A DNA stretch of 64,000 nucleotides, from assembly GCF_036241575.1 (NCBI RefSeq), contig NZ_CP108455.1:682001-746000 (forward strand). The letters are read 5' to 3'. Within the stretch, counting starts at the first letter, position 1. Every line of letters begins with the position of its first letter. Shown in pieces: positions 32,049 through 41,967 of this stretch. The notes under the pieces are model-generated. The model did no database searches, was not told the origin of the DNA, and saw only the letters and a program-made list of their open reading frames with translations. A program made the position numbers and the translations under genes. This DNA is from Streptomyces sp. NBC_01267 (GTDB lineage: Bacteria; Actinomycetota; Actinomycetes; Streptomycetales; Streptomycetaceae).

Positions 32049-33275
32049 ATGACCACCATTGCCTGGATCGCCGTCTGTTCGCTGGCCGCATGGGTGTGGC
32101 TGTTGCTGGGGCAGGGTTTCTTCTGGCGCACGGACCAGCGCCTACCCGCACGTACCGAGCCCGCCGACTGGCCGGACGTCGCCGTCGTCGTGCCCGCCAG
32201 GGACGAGGCCGAAGTACTTCCGCTGAGCCTGCCGTCGCTGCTGGCCCAGGACTACCCGGGGAACGCCGAGATCCTCCTGGTCGACGACGGCAGTTCCGAC
32301 GGCACCGGGCAGCTGGCCAGGGACCTCTCCGCACGGCACGGCGGGCTGACGCTGACCGTGGTCTCCCCCGGCGAGCCGGAGCCCGGCTGGACCGGGAAGC
32401 TCTGGGCGCTGCGGTACGGAATGCAGCTGGCCCGCGCGCGAGGCCCTGAGTATCTGCTGCTCACCGACGCCGACATCGCCCACCGGCCGGACAGCCTGCG
32501 CGAGTTGGTGGCCGCCGCCGGGACGGCCCGGCTCGATCTGGTGTCCCAGATGGCGCGGCTGCGGGTCGCCGGCGTCTGGGAGCGGCTGGTGGTGCCCGCG
32601 TTCGTGTACTTCTTCGCGCAGCTCTATCCGTTCCGGTGGATCAACCGGCCGGGGTCGAGGACCTCGGCCGCGGCGGGCGGTTGCGTGCTGCTGCGCACCG
32701 AGGCCGCCGAACGGGCCCGCATCCCCGATTCCATCCGGCAGGCGGTGATCGACGACGTGTCGCTGGCCCGCGCCGTACGGCGCAGCGGCGGGCGCATCTG
32801 GCTGGGGCTCGCCGAGCGGGTGGACAGCGTGCGCCCCTATCCGCGCCTGAGCGACCTGTGGCGGATGGTCTCGCGCAGCGCGTACGCACAGCTGCGCCAC
32901 AGTCTTCCGCTGCTCGCAGGTACGGTGCTCGGACTCGCCCTGATCTATCTCGCGCCGCCCGCCACGCTGGTGGCCGGGCTGCTGTCGCACAACGCCCCGG
33001 CCGCGTGGGCGGGCGGTCTCGCCTGGCTGGTGATGGCGGGGACGTATCTCCCGATGCTGCGCTACTACCGGCAGCCGTTCTGGCTCGCCGTGCTGCTGCC
33101 GTTCACCGCGCTGCTCTATCTCCTGATGACGGTCGACTCGGCGGTGCAGCACTACCGGGGACGCGGCGCTGCCTGGAAGGGGCGGACGTACGCCCGCCCG
33201 GAACCCGACGCCCACCCGGGCTCCGGCGCGGTTCCCGGCAGCGAGGCCGGTCCGGGAACCGCGCCGGAGCGGTGA
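32049..33275 (+). CDS. HpnB-like family 2 glycosyltransferase, membrane bound
   Basis: A 408-residue GT2 enzyme. One N-terminal transmembrane helix (about 5-25), then VVVPARDEAEVLP (about 48), LVDDGSSDGT (about 77), DAD metal motif (LLLTDADIAH, about 138), ED-type acceptor block DDVSLARAVRRSG (about 235) and three to four C-terminal helices. This matches hopene-associated HpnB proteins, although no hopanoid genes are adjacent, so the acceptor is open. The last ~19 codons are Gly/Ala/Pro-rich and encoded largely by a perfect terminator-like inverted repeat. Confidence 0.85.
   Translation: MTTIAWIAVCSLAAWVWLLLGQGFFWRTDQRLPARTEPADWPDVAVVVPARDEAEVLPLSLPSLLAQDYPGNAEILLVDDGSSDGTGQLARDLSARHGGLTLTVVSPGEPEPGWTGKLWALRYGMQLARARGPEYLLLTDADIAHRPDSLRELVAAAGTARLDLVSQMARLRVAGVWERLVVPAFVYFFAQLYPFRWINRPGSRTSAAAGGCVLLRTEAAERARIPDSIRQAVIDDVSLARAVRRSGGRIWLGLAERVDSVRPYPRLSDLWRMVSRSAYAQLRHSLPLLAGTVLGLALIYLAPPATLVAGLLSHNAPAAWAGGLAWLVMAGTYLPMLRYYRQPFWLAVLLPFTALLYLLMTVDSAVQHYRGRGAAWKGRTYARPEPDAHPGSGAVPGSEAGPGTAPER
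33220..33270. terminator. Terminator hairpin embedded in the glycosyltransferase 3' end
   Basis: A perfect 19-bp inverted repeat (arm GCTCCGGCGCGGTTCCCGG at 33220-33238, complement at 33252-33270) with a 13-base loop. It ends five bases before the stop of the rightward gene and ten before the stop of the leftward TerD gene. It can stop transcription from both sides while coding for the enzyme's tail. Confidence 0.85.
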
Positions 33276-33279
33276 ACGT

Positions 33280-34581
33280 TCACTTCCGGCCGGGCGTCCA
33301 GTTCATGCCCCAGCCGTACGCCTGGTCGACGGTGCGCTGCGGGCTGACCCCGCGGGCGGGCACCAGATAGCGGGCCTCGCGCTGGACGACGAGATCACCG
33401 CCGTCGTTGGTGAGCAGCGCGAGTGCGCAGACCGTGGACGGCACGGTGCATTCGTCGAGCGAGAAGTCGATCGCCGCGCCGTTCTGGGGCTGAAGGGTGA
33501 CCGTCGCATGGAGATCGGCGAAGCTCCTGGCGCCCTCGTAGATCGTCACGAAGATGAGAACCCGTCGGATTCTGTTCTTCTGGTCGAGGTTGACCGTGAG
33601 ATTCTCTCCGGCCGAAACGGATCCGGTGCGGTCGTCGCCGTCGAGATGGATGTACGGCGGCTGGTTCAGCGAACCGAAAGCATTACCCAGTGCTTGTACG
33701 ACACCCTTACGCCCGTCGGCCAGTTCGTAGAGCGCGCAGAGATCCAGGTCGAGATCGGAGTGCACGGCGACGGCTCTGCTGAGCTTGGCGCCCCAGCCCT
33801 TGAACTGCTTGCGCGTCTCCCAGTTGAGATTCACCCGCATGGCGCCCGACGTGCCGCCCTGCTTGGCGAGGGAGACGGTCGGCGCGTCCTTCGTCAGAGT
33901 GACTTTACTGAGCCGCACGGGGGCCGGCGCGGCCGGGGGTGCGACGGGCGGCGGGGGCGGTACGGGGGCGGTGTACGGCGCGGCGACCGCGGGCGGCGGC
34001 GGGAAGGCGGGCGGGGCGGGCGCCGGAGCGGAAGCCGCCGACGGGGCGGCCTGCTGCGGCTCGTCCACACTGATCCCGAAGTCGGTGGCCAGCCCGCCGA
34101 GGCCGGTGCTGTACCCCTGCCCGACCGCACGAAACTTCCAGGCGCCCTGGCGCCGGTAGAGTTCACCGAGGAGGAAGGCCGTCTCGACGGTCGCGTCCTG
34201 GCTGTCGAAGCGTGCGATCTCCGTGCCGTCCGCCGCGTCGGTCAACCGGATGTACAGCCCGGGGACCTGTCCGAAGATGCCCCCGTCGGCCGAGGCCGCG
34301 AGGACCACCCGCTCGATGGCGGGTTCCACGCGGGCGAGATCGACCGAGAGCGTGTCGGTCACGGTGTCGCCCGCGGGTTTTTTCCCTTCGTGGCGCACGG
34401 CTCCCGAAGCGTGCTCGGGCTGGTTGTAAAAGACGAAGTCCGCGTCGGAGCGCACCTTTCCCGACACCAGCAACAGTGCCGACGCATCGACATCCGGCAC
34501 CCCCGGCCCCTGCCGCCACCCCAATTCGACCCGCACGGCCTGAGCCGACACCGGAACATTGGTTCCCTTAAGCATTGACAT
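33280..34581 (-). CDS. Tandem TerD-domain protein with Pro/Ala linker
   Basis: A 433-residue protein made of two TerD domains (about 1-175 and 228-405) joined by a Pro/Ala/Val-rich linker (about 180-227). Copy 1 has [21 protein letters not shown] and [14 protein letters not shown]; copy 2 has [10 protein letters not shown] and [22 protein letters not shown], the Ca-binding type. TerD proteins occur in tellurite/stress systems and in streptomycete differentiation; a calcium-responsive role is possible. ATG at 34581 (or 34575). Copy 1 lacks some acidic Ca-ligands of the usual DxDLD block. Confidence 0.85.
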   Translation of the reverse strand: MSMLKGTNVPVSAQAVRVELGWRQGPGVPDVDASALLLVSGKVRSDADFVFYNQPEHASGAVRHEGKKPAGDTVTDTLSVDLARVEPAIERVVLAASADGGIFGQVPGLYIRLTDAADGTEIARFDSQDATVETAFLLGELYRRQGAWKFRAVGQGYSTGLGGLATDFGISVDEPQQAAPSAASAPAPAPPAFPPPPAVAAPYTAPVPPPPPVAPPAAPAPVRLSKVTLTKDAPTVSLAKQGGTSGAMRVNLNWETRKQFKGWGAKLSRAVAVHSDLDLDLCALYELADGRKGVVQALGNAFGSLNQPPYIHLDGDDRTGSVSAGENLTVNLDQKNRIRRVLIFVTIYEGARSFADLHATVTLQPQNGAAIDFSLDECTVPSTVCALALLTNDGGDLVVQREARYLVPARGVSPQRTVDQAYGWGMNWTPGRK

Positions 34582-34851
34582 GCTCGCCCCCAACTGGCGT
34601 CGCGAAGCCGAAGATTTCCGTACGGCCAACCTAATCGCAGGCACCGCGGTGCGCTCCCGAGGGGCACGGGAAGATCGTCACGCAACGTTCTGGCAACTCA
34701 CTGGTAACCAACTCCCGAGCAGGTCACTACCCCATCTTGACGCAGTTGGACGACCGTTTTTGCCAAGTTCGCTCGCATTGGGGATCCACAGTCACTCTCA
34801 ACACGCAAAAGAACCCTCTTATCGGGCTCCCCAATCAGCACATCGTGGGCT

Positions 34852-34857
34852 TAACTT
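34852..34857 (+). promoter_or_regulatory. Possible -10 box for a leaderless transcript of the DUF6643-like gene
   Basis: TAACTT lies seven bases before the ATG at 34865, a spacing expected when transcription starts at the initiation codon. No ribosome site is visible and no convincing -35 was found; the region is unusually AT-rich for this genome. Confidence 0.35.
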
Positions 34858-34864
34858 ATGTGCC

Positions 34865-35302
34865 ATGACGTCCCCCCGTGCGACCTACGGCGGCGGTTAC
34901 TACTCCGCGCCGTCCTTCCCGGACACCCCTATCTACGATTCTCTTGTCGCAGAGCGGGGCACCCCTCAGATCGCGCCGATCCGAGTGCCCTCGGCGTACG
35001 ACACCGGCAACAGCTACCTGCCCGCGCTGCCTTCGGCCCTGCCGGCGCTGCCGCCGGGCCCCTCGCAGCACGCGCCGTCGTACGGCTATCCGCAGCCGAT
35101 GGCGCAGCCGGTGCCGATGCAGCACGCTCCGGCCCCGTACATCCCGCAGCAGGCCGCGGCGCCCCGCGGCTACCCGGGGCCGCAGCAGCAGCCGCAGCGG
35201 CCGGTGGGTGGCGCCGGATACGAGGCGATGCGCCCCGCGGCGCCGAGGCCCGCGCCGTACGAGGACCCGTACAACCGCCCGTACCAGGGACGCGGATACT
35301 GA
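34865..35302 (+). CDS. Proline/tyrosine-rich low-complexity protein (DUF6643-like)
   Basis: A 145-residue hydrophilic protein without signal or membrane segments. The first ~50 residues (TYGGGYYSAPSFPDTPIYDSLVAERG) are ordered and conserved in streptomycetes as I recall them; the rest is Pro, Ala, Gln and Tyr-rich with QPQRPVGG-type repeats. Function unknown. There is no recognisable ribosome site before the ATG. It is divergent from the TerD gene across 283 bases, and 34 bases upstream of the MOSC gene. Confidence 0.75.
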   Translation: MTSPRATYGGGYYSAPSFPDTPIYDSLVAERGTPQIAPIRVPSAYDTGNSYLPALPSALPALPPGPSQHAPSYGYPQPMAQPVPMQHAPAPYIPQQAAAPRGYPGPQQQPQRPVGGAGYEAMRPAAPRPAPYEDPYNRPYQGRGY

Positions 35303-35336
35303 TCCACCCGACAGCCCGTCAGGACCGGGTGGCAGG

Positions 35337-36179
35337 ATGGCTGCTGTGTCGCAGCCCATCCACGCAGTCCTGCACGAGATCCATGTCCATCCGGTCAAGT
35401 CCCTCACGGGGTGTGCGCCGGGCTCGGCGGTGGTCGAGCCCTGGGGGCTGGCCGGAGACCGCCGGTGGATGGTCGTGGACGAACACGGGAAGGCCGTCAC
35501 CCAACGCCAGCAGCCACGCCTGACGTTGGCGGGTGCGGAACCGCTGCCGGACGGTGGGATCAGGCTGTCCGCGCCCGGCAGCGCGGCCCTGACGGTCGCG
35601 GTGCCCGGACCGGTGGGGACCATCGGGGTGCAGCTCTTCCGGGACAGGGTCGAGGTCGTGCCCGCCGGTCCGGCGGCGGACACCTGGTTCAGCTCGTACC
35701 TCGGCGCTCCCGTACGGCTCGTGCATCTCGACGATCCGGCGCACCGGCGTCCGGTCGACCCGAGGTACGCACGGCCCGGTGAGACCGTCAGCCTGGCCGA
35801 CGGCTATCCGCTGCTGCTGACCACCGTCTCCTCGCTCGATGCCCTGAACTCCCTCATCGCACAGGGGGAACTCCCCGAGGAGGGTCCGCTGCCGATGGAC
35901 CGGTTCCGGCCAAGTGTCGTCGTGTCGGGCGTCCCGCCGTGGGCGGAGGACGGCTGGACCCGTATCGCGATCGGTGAGGTCACCTTCCGGGTGGCCAAAC
36001 CCAGTGGCCGGTGTGTCGTGACCACCACCGACCAGCGGACGTCCGAGCGCGGCAGGGAACCGCTGCGCACGCTCGCGCGCCATCGCCGCGTGGACAACGA
36101 TCTGCTGTTCGGCCAGAATCTCGTCCCCGAACGGACCGGCGTCCTGCACGTCGGTGATCCGGTGCACATCCTCGAATGA
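35337..36179 (+). CDS. MOSC-domain (molybdenum cofactor sulfurase C-terminal) protein
   Basis: A 280-residue protein: N-terminal beta-barrel domain (HEIHVHPVKSLTG; GDRRWMVVDEHGKAVTQRQQPRL, about 10-60) and MOSC domain (about 130-275; PMDRFRPSVVVSG; CVVTTTDQRTSERG with the conserved Cys at about 223). These proteins are thought to bind or deliver the molybdenum cofactor to reductases, as YcbX and mARC do. ATG at 35337 after GGTGGCAGG. A short symmetric hairpin overlaps its stop. Confidence 0.88.
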   Translation: MAAVSQPIHAVLHEIHVHPVKSLTGCAPGSAVVEPWGLAGDRRWMVVDEHGKAVTQRQQPRLTLAGAEPLPDGGIRLSAPGSAALTVAVPGPVGTIGVQLFRDRVEVVPAGPAADTWFSSYLGAPVRLVHLDDPAHRRPVDPRYARPGETVSLADGYPLLLTTVSSLDALNSLIAQGELPEEGPLPMDRFRPSVVVSGVPPWAEDGWTRIAIGEVTFRVAKPSGRCVVTTTDQRTSERGREPLRTLARHRRVDNDLLFGQNLVPERTGVLHVGDPVHILE

Positions 36180-36202
36180 GTTCCCGCTTCCCAGGGAACT
36201 CA
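36177..36202. terminator. Short hairpin at the end of the MOSC gene
   Basis: TGAGTTCCC (36177-36185) and GGGAACTCA (36194-36202) form a perfect 9-bp stem with an 8-base loop; the stem includes the TGA stop. Possible terminator. Confidence 0.5.
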
Positions 36203-36311
36203 CAGATACAGCAGGCGCGTTGGACGGAGGGGGACCGCCCTCCCGGCGCTCCACCCGTGCGCCTGCCGTGCCCAGTGGGGTGAGGGCGGATACGGAAGGG
36301 GGTGCGGGACC

Positions 36312-36917
36312 GTGCGGACCGCTTCCGGTGTGTGGCGTTGGCGGCACAATCCGCTGCGCCGTGGGACCGACCTCGCCGAGGCGTGGGTGGCGCTCGCCGC
36401 GGTGCTGCTGATCGCCGTCGTGAGCCCGGTGGTCGGGTGGCTGTGCGGTGCGCTCACCGACAGCGCGCTGCAGGACGCGGCACAGGAGCAGCGCCGTCAC
36501 CGGCACGCGACGACGGCCACGGTGGTGCGGGCGCTGGCCGACCGTTCGGTGGTCGCCAATCCCGACGGGGTGGCCGACGCGGTGCCCCGCGGCCGGGTCG
36601 CCGCCGTCTGGACCGGTGTGGACGGCAGCAGGCACAGCGGGCCGCTCTCCACCTTCGACCGCGACGACCTCCCGGGCGCCCACCTGCGCATCTGGACGGA
36701 CGACCGCGGACGGATCGTCAGCAGGCCCATGAAGGCGTCCACAGCGCGGGCCCACGCGGTCCTCGCCGGGACGGGCGCGGCTGCGGCGGCGGCCGGGCTC
36801 ATCGTGCTCGGCCGGCGGTTCGTCGTATGGCGGCTCGTACGGGGACGGTACGTCAGGCTCGACCGCGCCTGGGCGAAAGCCGGTCCCGACTGGGGACGCA
36901 CCGGCACAGGCAGCTGA
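36312..36917 (+). CDS. Rv1733c-family membrane protein
   Basis: A 201-residue protein with two transmembrane helices (about 25-50 and 148-168) and a beta-rich extracytoplasmic domain between (ATVVRALADRSV; VAAVWTGVDGSRHSG). The layout is that of the actinobacterial Rv1733c family, whose M. tuberculosis member belongs to the dormancy regulon; biochemical function is unknown. GTG start at 36312. It lies 90 bases before the AAA+ gene on the same strand. Confidence 0.82.
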   Translation: MRTASGVWRWRHNPLRRGTDLAEAWVALAAVLLIAVVSPVVGWLCGALTDSALQDAAQEQRRHRHATTATVVRALADRSVVANPDGVADAVPRGRVAAVWTGVDGSRHSGPLSTFDRDDLPGAHLRIWTDDRGRIVSRPMKASTARAHAVLAGTGAAAAAAGLIVLGRRFVVWRLVRGRYVRLDRAWAKAGPDWGRTGTGS

Positions 36918-37007
36918 GACCGGCTCCTCGCGTCAACTCCCGCGTCCCACGCGCGCTACGGTGGGGCCACATCCGTCGGGCACACGAGGTGGGGGCACAA
37001 CACCGCC

Positions 37008-39443
37008 ATGGCACAGGGCACGGTCCAGGTGACGTACACCGGAACATCGAGGTGGCGGCGCCGCACAGGCGAGTACGCCTCACTCTCCGCGGCCCTGGAG
37101 GCCGCAGGCGACGGCGATGTCCTCACCGTCGCGCCGGGCACGTACCGCGAGAATCTCGTCGTGCAGCACGGCGTCACCCTGCGCGGCAGTGAAGGTGCGG
37201 CCGGCTCGGTGCGGATCGCTCCCGCCGACGGGATCCCGCTCACCGTACGGGCGTCGGCGGTGGTCCAGGATCTCCAGATCGAGGGCCAGGACTCGTCGGC
37301 CCCCGCGCTGCTCGTCGAGGAGGGCACGCCGGAGCTGCTGGATCTGCGGATCGTCACCCGGTCCGCCGTCGGCATCGAGGTACGCGGAGCGGCGCGGCCC
37401 ACCGTGCGCCGCTGCACCGTCGACAACCCGGCCGGGGTCGGGATCGGCGTACTCGACGGCGCCGGAGGGGTGTTCGAGGACTGCGAGGTCGTCGCGGCCG
37501 GGCAGTCGGGCATCTCGGTGCACGGCGGCGCGCATCCGCGGATCGAGCGGTGCCGGGTGCATCACGCGTCCGGGGCCGGGCTGAGCATCACCGGCGAGGG
37601 CAGCGGTCTGGAGGCGTTCGGCTGCGAGGTGTACGAGGTCAAGGGCACCGGTGTGCAGGTCGCCGCGCGGGCGTCGGCGCACCTCACCGACTGCACGGTG
37701 CACCGCACTTCGGCCGACGGGGTCACGCTGGACACCGATGCGGTGCTGACGCTGTCCGACTGCGACATCCATGACATTCCGGAGAACGCGGTCGATCTGC
37801 GGTCCCGTTCGGTGCTGACCCTGACGCGTTCGACCGTCCGGCGCTTCGGACGCAACGGCCTGTCCGTCTGGGACCCGGGCACCCGGGTGGACGCCAACCA
37901 GTGTGAGATCCATGACAGTACGGGCGACTACCCGGCCGTCTGGGTCAGCGACGGTGCGACGGTCGTGCTGGACTCCTGCCGGGTGCACGACGTGCCCGAC
38001 GCGATCTTCGTGCTCGACCGCGGCTCACGTGCCGATGTCGTCGACAGCGACCTCTCCCAGGTCCGCAACACGGCCGTGTCGGTGAGCGACGGCGCCACCG
38101 CGCAGCTCGACGACTGCCGTATCAGGGAGGCCGCGACCGGCGCCTGGTTCCGCGACCACGGAAGTGGCGGCACGCTCAGCGGCTGCACCATAGACGCCGC
38201 GCAGACCGGGGTCATCGTCACCAAGGGCGCCGACCCGCGGATCGAGCGGTGCACGGTCACCACGCCCGCCGAGGCCGGTTTCTACGTCTCGGCCGAGGGC
38301 CGCGGCACCTTCCACAACTGCCGGGTGACCGGCAGCGGCGGGTACGGGTTCCACGTCATAGACGGCTGCCGCACCACCCTGACCCGCTGCCGGACCGAGC
38401 GGTGCGCGCGCGGTGGCTACGAGTTCGCCGACGGCGCCCACGGCGACGGCGGCGCGGGCGGTCCGGTCGTGGAGGACTGCACCAGTGACGAGAGCGGTCT
38501 GCTGACGGAGCCGCCGGAGACTCCTGCCGTGGCGACCGCGACCCAGACCGCCGGGCTGCTCGGCGCGGTCCCCGCCCAGCGCCCCACCGGGACACCCGCC
38601 GTCCCGGCCGCCCCGGCCGTCACCGAGCCCATACGGTCGTCGGAGGACGTCCTCGGTGAACTCGACACCCTGGTGGGCCTGGAGAGCGTCAAGCGGGAGG
38701 TGCGCGCCCTCACGGACATGATCGAGATCGGCCGCCGCCGTCGCGAGGCGGGGCTCAAGGCGGCCTCGGCCCGCCGCCATCTGGTCTTCACCGGCTCCCC
38801 CGGCACGGGAAAGACGACGGTGGCCCGGCTGTACGGCGAGATCCTGGCCTCGCTGGGAGTGCTGGAGCGCGGACACCTCGTCGAGGTCTCCCGTGTCGAC
38901 CTGGTGGGCGAGCACATCGGTTCGACGGCCATCCGTACCCAGGAGGCGTTCGACCGGGCGCGCGGCGGCGTGCTGTTCATCGATGAGGCGTACGCCCTCT
39001 CCCCCGAGGATTCCGGCCGGGACTTCGGCAAGGAAGCCATCGACACCCTGGTGAAGCTGATGGAGGACCACCGCGACGCCGTGGTGGTGATCGTCGCCGG
39101 GTACACCTTGGAGATGGAGCGCTTCCTCGGCGTCAACCCCGGTGTCGCTTCCCGTTTCTCACGGACCATCACCTTCGGCGACTACGAGCCGGCGGAACTG
39201 CTGCGGATCGTGGAACAGCAGGCCGAGGAGCACGAGTACCGGCTCGGCGACGGCACGCCGGACGCGCTGCTGAAGTACTTCACCGAGTTGCCGAAGGGCC
39301 CGGCGTTCGGCAACGGCCGTACCGCCCGCCAGACTTTCGAGTCGATGGTGGAGCGGCACGCCGGCCGGGTCGCGCAGTTCTCCGAGATGTCGACCGACGA
39401 TCTCAGTCTGCTGTTCGCCGAGGATCTGCCGGAACTTCCCTGA
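37008..39443 (+). CDS. Right-handed beta-helix / AAA+ ATPase fusion (CbxX/EccA-like ATPase)
   Basis: An 811-residue cytoplasmic protein. Residues about 1-480 form a long parallel beta-helix with repeating coils of about 23 residues containing [GD]C-x-[IV] positions (EDCEVV, ERCRVH, DSCRVH, ERCTVT). A flexible Pro/Ala linker (about 500-545) leads to a CbxX-type AAA+ domain: [20 protein letters not shown], Walker [10 protein letters not shown] (about 597-605), Walker B VLFIDEA (about 655) and an AAA lid (about 720-800). EccA-like ATPases assist type VII secretion, and related CbxX/SpoVK ATPases remodel client proteins; the beta-helix probably recruits a partner. ATG at 37008. The 3' end overlaps the convergent gene by 41 bases. 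Confidence 0.85.
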   Translation: MAQGTVQVTYTGTSRWRRRTGEYASLSAALEAAGDGDVLTVAPGTYRENLVVQHGVTLRGSEGAAGSVRIAPADGIPLTVRASAVVQDLQIEGQDSSAPALLVEEGTPELLDLRIVTRSAVGIEVRGAARPTVRRCTVDNPAGVGIGVLDGAGGVFEDCEVVAAGQSGISVHGGAHPRIERCRVHHASGAGLSITGEGSGLEAFGCEVYEVKGTGVQVAARASAHLTDCTVHRTSADGVTLDTDAVLTLSDCDIHDIPENAVDLRSRSVLTLTRSTVRRFGRNGLSVWDPGTRVDANQCEIHDSTGDYPAVWVSDGATVVLDSCRVHDVPDAIFVLDRGSRADVVDSDLSQVRNTAVSVSDGATAQLDDCRIREAATGAWFRDHGSGGTLSGCTIDAAQTGVIVTKGADPRIERCTVTTPAEAGFYVSAEGRGTFHNCRVTGSGGYGFHVIDGCRTTLTRCRTERCARGGYEFADGAHGDGGAGGPVVEDCTSDESGLLTEPPETPAVATATQTAGLLGAVPAQRPTGTPAVPAAPAVTEPIRSSEDVLGELDTLVGLESVKREVRALTDMIEIGRRRREAGLKAASARRHLVFTGSPGTGKTTVARLYGEILASLGVLERGHLVEVSRVDLVGEHIGSTAIRTQEAFDRARGGVLFIDEAYALSPEDSGRDFGKEAIDTLVKLMEDHRDAVVVIVAGYTLEMERFLGVNPGVASRFSRTITFGDYEPAELLRIVEQQAEEHEYRLGDGTPDALLKYFTELPKGPAFGNGRTARQTFESMVERHAGRVAQFSEMSTDDLSLLFAEDLPELP

Positions 39444-41760
39444 CCCGGCTGTCCGTCGTCCGCTGCGGTGCCTGTCGTGGCACCGCGGCGGCGAGCCGGG
39501 TCAGCAGCCCCGCACGCTCCTCGGCGAAGGCGGGGTCGGCCTGGTAGTCGGAGTGCCCCAGCACCGCCTCGGGCAGCGGGTGCCGGCGCGTTCGGCCGTA
39601 CGCCGACGGGTCGAGCAGCGGCCCCCGGTCCACGTCACCGGCGGGGATCACCCAGCCGCCGATCGGGTCGGTCAGGCGCCACAGATTGCGCCAGCAGCGC
39701 ACCTCCTGGTGGAGGCCGGACAGACAGTCGGGGCCGAAGTACGCCGGGAACCACCGGCCGTACAGCCGCTCCAGCGGGGATCCGTAGGTGAGGAGGGCGA
39801 CTCTGCGCCGGGTGCGGGCGGGAAGTTGCCAGACCGCTGCCGCCGCCAGCACGCTGCCCTGGGAGTGTCCGGAGATGACCAGCCTGCCCCCGGTGAGGTC
39901 GGTCCATGTGAACATCCGCCAGGTCAGGTCGGGGACGGCTCGCTCGGCGTAGCAGGGCGGCGCGAACGGGTGGGCCGCGCGCGGCCAGAAGGTGCCCACG
40001 TCCCAGAGGATGCCGACGCTGCGCCGGGCCGAGGCGTCGCGGTAGGCGCGCCTGCCCCAGGTGACGAACAGTATGAAGCCGAGGCCGATCAGCCAGGAGC
40101 CGAGCGCCTGCACCGCCTGGGCGGCGGACGCGATGAAGCCCGGTGCCACCTGGGCCGCGCGGCCCGGTACTTCTTCGCTGAACCAGGAGCCGAGCAGCGC
40201 GCCGGCCCCGAGCAGCAGGGTGGCGGCCGACACGGCGCCGAGGAACGGCGGCGCCGCGTCGGTGAGTTGGGCGCGGGCCCGGACTCCGGCGATCTGCCTG
40301 GTGCGGACGGTGTCGGCCTTCTCCCCCGGGTAGTCGGCCATGAGGGTCCGGGCGATGCGGCGTCGGCGGCGTACCGTGCGGGCCGCGTAGTAGGCGGCCG
40401 GGAGCAGCAGGACGAGCAGCAGCACCGGGATCACCGAGGCCTGCCAGCTGAGCAGGACCGGCGGCCCGGTGATGGCGCTCTTCCGGCCCATGCCGGGGGT
40501 GCCGGACCCGTCGAGCCAGTCGGCCACCCGCTGGGCGACACCGCCGGTCATCACCCCGCCCAGCGCGCAGGCCAGCAGGGCGACGGCCGGACCGCCGAGG
40601 CCGCGCAGCGCGGTACGGCCGTGGGGCGCCCTGCGGTACAGCGCCAGGGCCACGACGGCGAGCACGACGACGAGGCCCAGCTGGGACAGCGTGATGATGC
40701 CGAACGTACGGTCGCCGGGCAGGGTGCCGTGCGACTCCCAGCCGGGCCGGGACCAGGCCGCGTACACGGCGGACAGGGCGAGCAGGACCAGTGCGGCGCC
40801 CGGCAGGAGGGTGACGACGGCCTGGTCCAGGTCGTCGTCGAGGCGGGTCTCGGTACGGCCCCTGCGGCAGACGACCCAGAGGACAACTCCCCCGGCCACC
40901 AGCAGCGTTGCCTCCAGGAGCCAGCCGATGGCCTCCAGGAGCGTCCCCGAGGCACGGCGGTCGAAGGTGGCGGTGGCGACGGTGAGCGCCGCGGCCACGG
41001 TCAGGAACCCGGCGGCGGTGTGGGCGGCGCGCAGCCGGGCGACGAGGCGGCGTCCGTACCAGAATCCGGGCCTGCCGAGCGCCGGGCGGGCGGACGGCTC
41101 GGCGTCCTCCGGGTCGGTGTGGAACTCCTCCCCCAGCGGCTGCTGGGACTCGTACGCGCTCCAGGTGCGGTTGGAGAGGTACCAGAGCAGCGTGGTGAGG
41201 CCGCTGGGCACCAGCGCGGCGGCGGCCAGCCTGCGGCCGGGCTGTGCCCACCAATCGCCGCGTGCGGCCGAGAGGAAGCCGAGCCACGACTTGCCGTCGG
41301 AGCAGGCGGGCGAGCCCGCGCACTGCCAGGCCGTCAGGTCCAGTGCCACCTCGCAGGCCGCGGCGACCAGCAGCACGGTGAGGCTGAGGGCGACGAGCCG
41401 CACCAGCACTCCGTACAGGCGGGCGGTCCGGCGCGCTCCGTGGGCGGAAGGCAGCATCCAGTGGGCGAGGTTGACCACCATGAACGGGAGCAGCAGCAGC
41501 CACAGGGCGCGGGCGCTGTTGCCCGAGGTGAGGTTGGACCAGACGTACGCCTCGGGGACCGGGCCGTCCTGGTACCGCTCCGGGTGGGATTCGGCGTCGA
41601 CGTCCTCGGTGCGGCGGTAGACGGCGGCCGTCTCGTCGCCGCTGACGCGGACCGGGCACGAGTCGCCGAGCATCTCCTGCGGGGTGGCCCCGCCGACGCC
41701 GTGGACGAGAAGTTCGAGGGCGGGTTCGCCGCTCGGGCGGGAAGGCGGGGCTGGTGACAC
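39403..41760 (-). CDS. Polytopic membrane protein with split alpha/beta-hydrolase signatures
   Basis: A 785-residue protein. The N-terminus [16 protein letters not shown] resembles the first strand and HG oxyanion loop of lipases; then about 10 transmembrane helices follow (roughly residues 85-600); the C-terminal cytoplasmic/extracytoplasmic part contains [18 protein letters not shown] (about 623-640), the GxSxG nucleophile elbow, and a later GHSDYQ that could give the His. The fold appears interrupted by the membrane bundle. The substrate is unknown; a membrane-lipid esterase or acyltransferase is possible. The GTG at 41760 is used because it begins the HG segment; the ribosome site is weak. 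Its stop (39403-39405) lies inside the convergent AAA+ gene. Confidence 0.75.
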   Translation of the reverse strand: MSPAPPSRPSGEPALELLVHGVGGATPQEMLGDSCPVRVSGDETAAVYRRTEDVDAESHPERYQDGPVPEAYVWSNLTSGNSARALWLLLLPFMVVNLAHWMLPSAHGARRTARLYGVLVRLVALSLTVLLVAAACEVALDLTAWQCAGSPACSDGKSWLGFLSAARGDWWAQPGRRLAAAALVPSGLTTLLWYLSNRTWSAYESQQPLGEEFHTDPEDAEPSARPALGRPGFWYGRRLVARLRAAHTAAGFLTVAAALTVATATFDRRASGTLLEAIGWLLEATLLVAGGVVLWVVCRRGRTETRLDDDLDQAVVTLLPGAALVLLALSAVYAAWSRPGWESHGTLPGDRTFGIITLSQLGLVVVLAVVALALYRRAPHGRTALRGLGGPAVALLACALGGVMTGGVAQRVADWLDGSGTPGMGRKSAITGPPVLLSWQASVIPVLLLVLLLPAAYYAARTVRRRRRIARTLMADYPGEKADTVRTRQIAGVRARAQLTDAAPPFLGAVSAATLLLGAGALLGSWFSEEVPGRAAQVAPGFIASAAQAVQALGSWLIGLGFILFVTWGRRAYRDASARRSVGILWDVGTFWPRAAHPFAPPCYAERAVPDLTWRMFTWTDLTGGRLVISGHSQGSVLAAAAVWQLPARTRRRVALLTYGSPLERLYGRWFPAYFGPDCLSGLHQEVRCWRNLWRLTDPIGGWVIPAGDVDRGPLLDPSAYGRTRRHPLPEAVLGHSDYQADPAFAEERAGLLTRLAAAVPRQAPQRTTDSRVREVPADPRRTAD

Positions 41761-41896
41761 TGCGGTGGCTCGCTCTCGTGGTGGGGACGCTCGACGGCGC
41801 GGTGCCCGGAATCCCGGACGCCGGCCGCGCGGCTCTCACTGAATCTCCCCGTGGACCGGGCCCGGCAACCGGTGGGGCACTCCGGAACTCTGCGTG

Positions 41897-41915
41897 CGAG
41901 GATGAGGGATCCTCG
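41897..41915. promoter_or_regulatory. Inverted repeat upstream of the DeoR gene
   Basis: CGAGGAT (41897-41903) and ATCCTCG (41909-41915) with a 5-base spacer lie in the divergent gap between the membrane hydrolase and the DeoR gene, 53 bases before the latter's start. Candidate operator. Confidence 0.4.
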
Positions 41916-41967
41916 GCGATCAGGCGGGCCGGGGCCGTGTCGTGATGCGGAAGGATCGGAGACTGCG

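Noticed and set aside
34642..34864. Structured RNA or riboswitch in the AT-rich region before the DUF6643-like gene
   Set aside because: No convincing paired stems or terminator; it is more simply a promoter region shared by two divergent genes.
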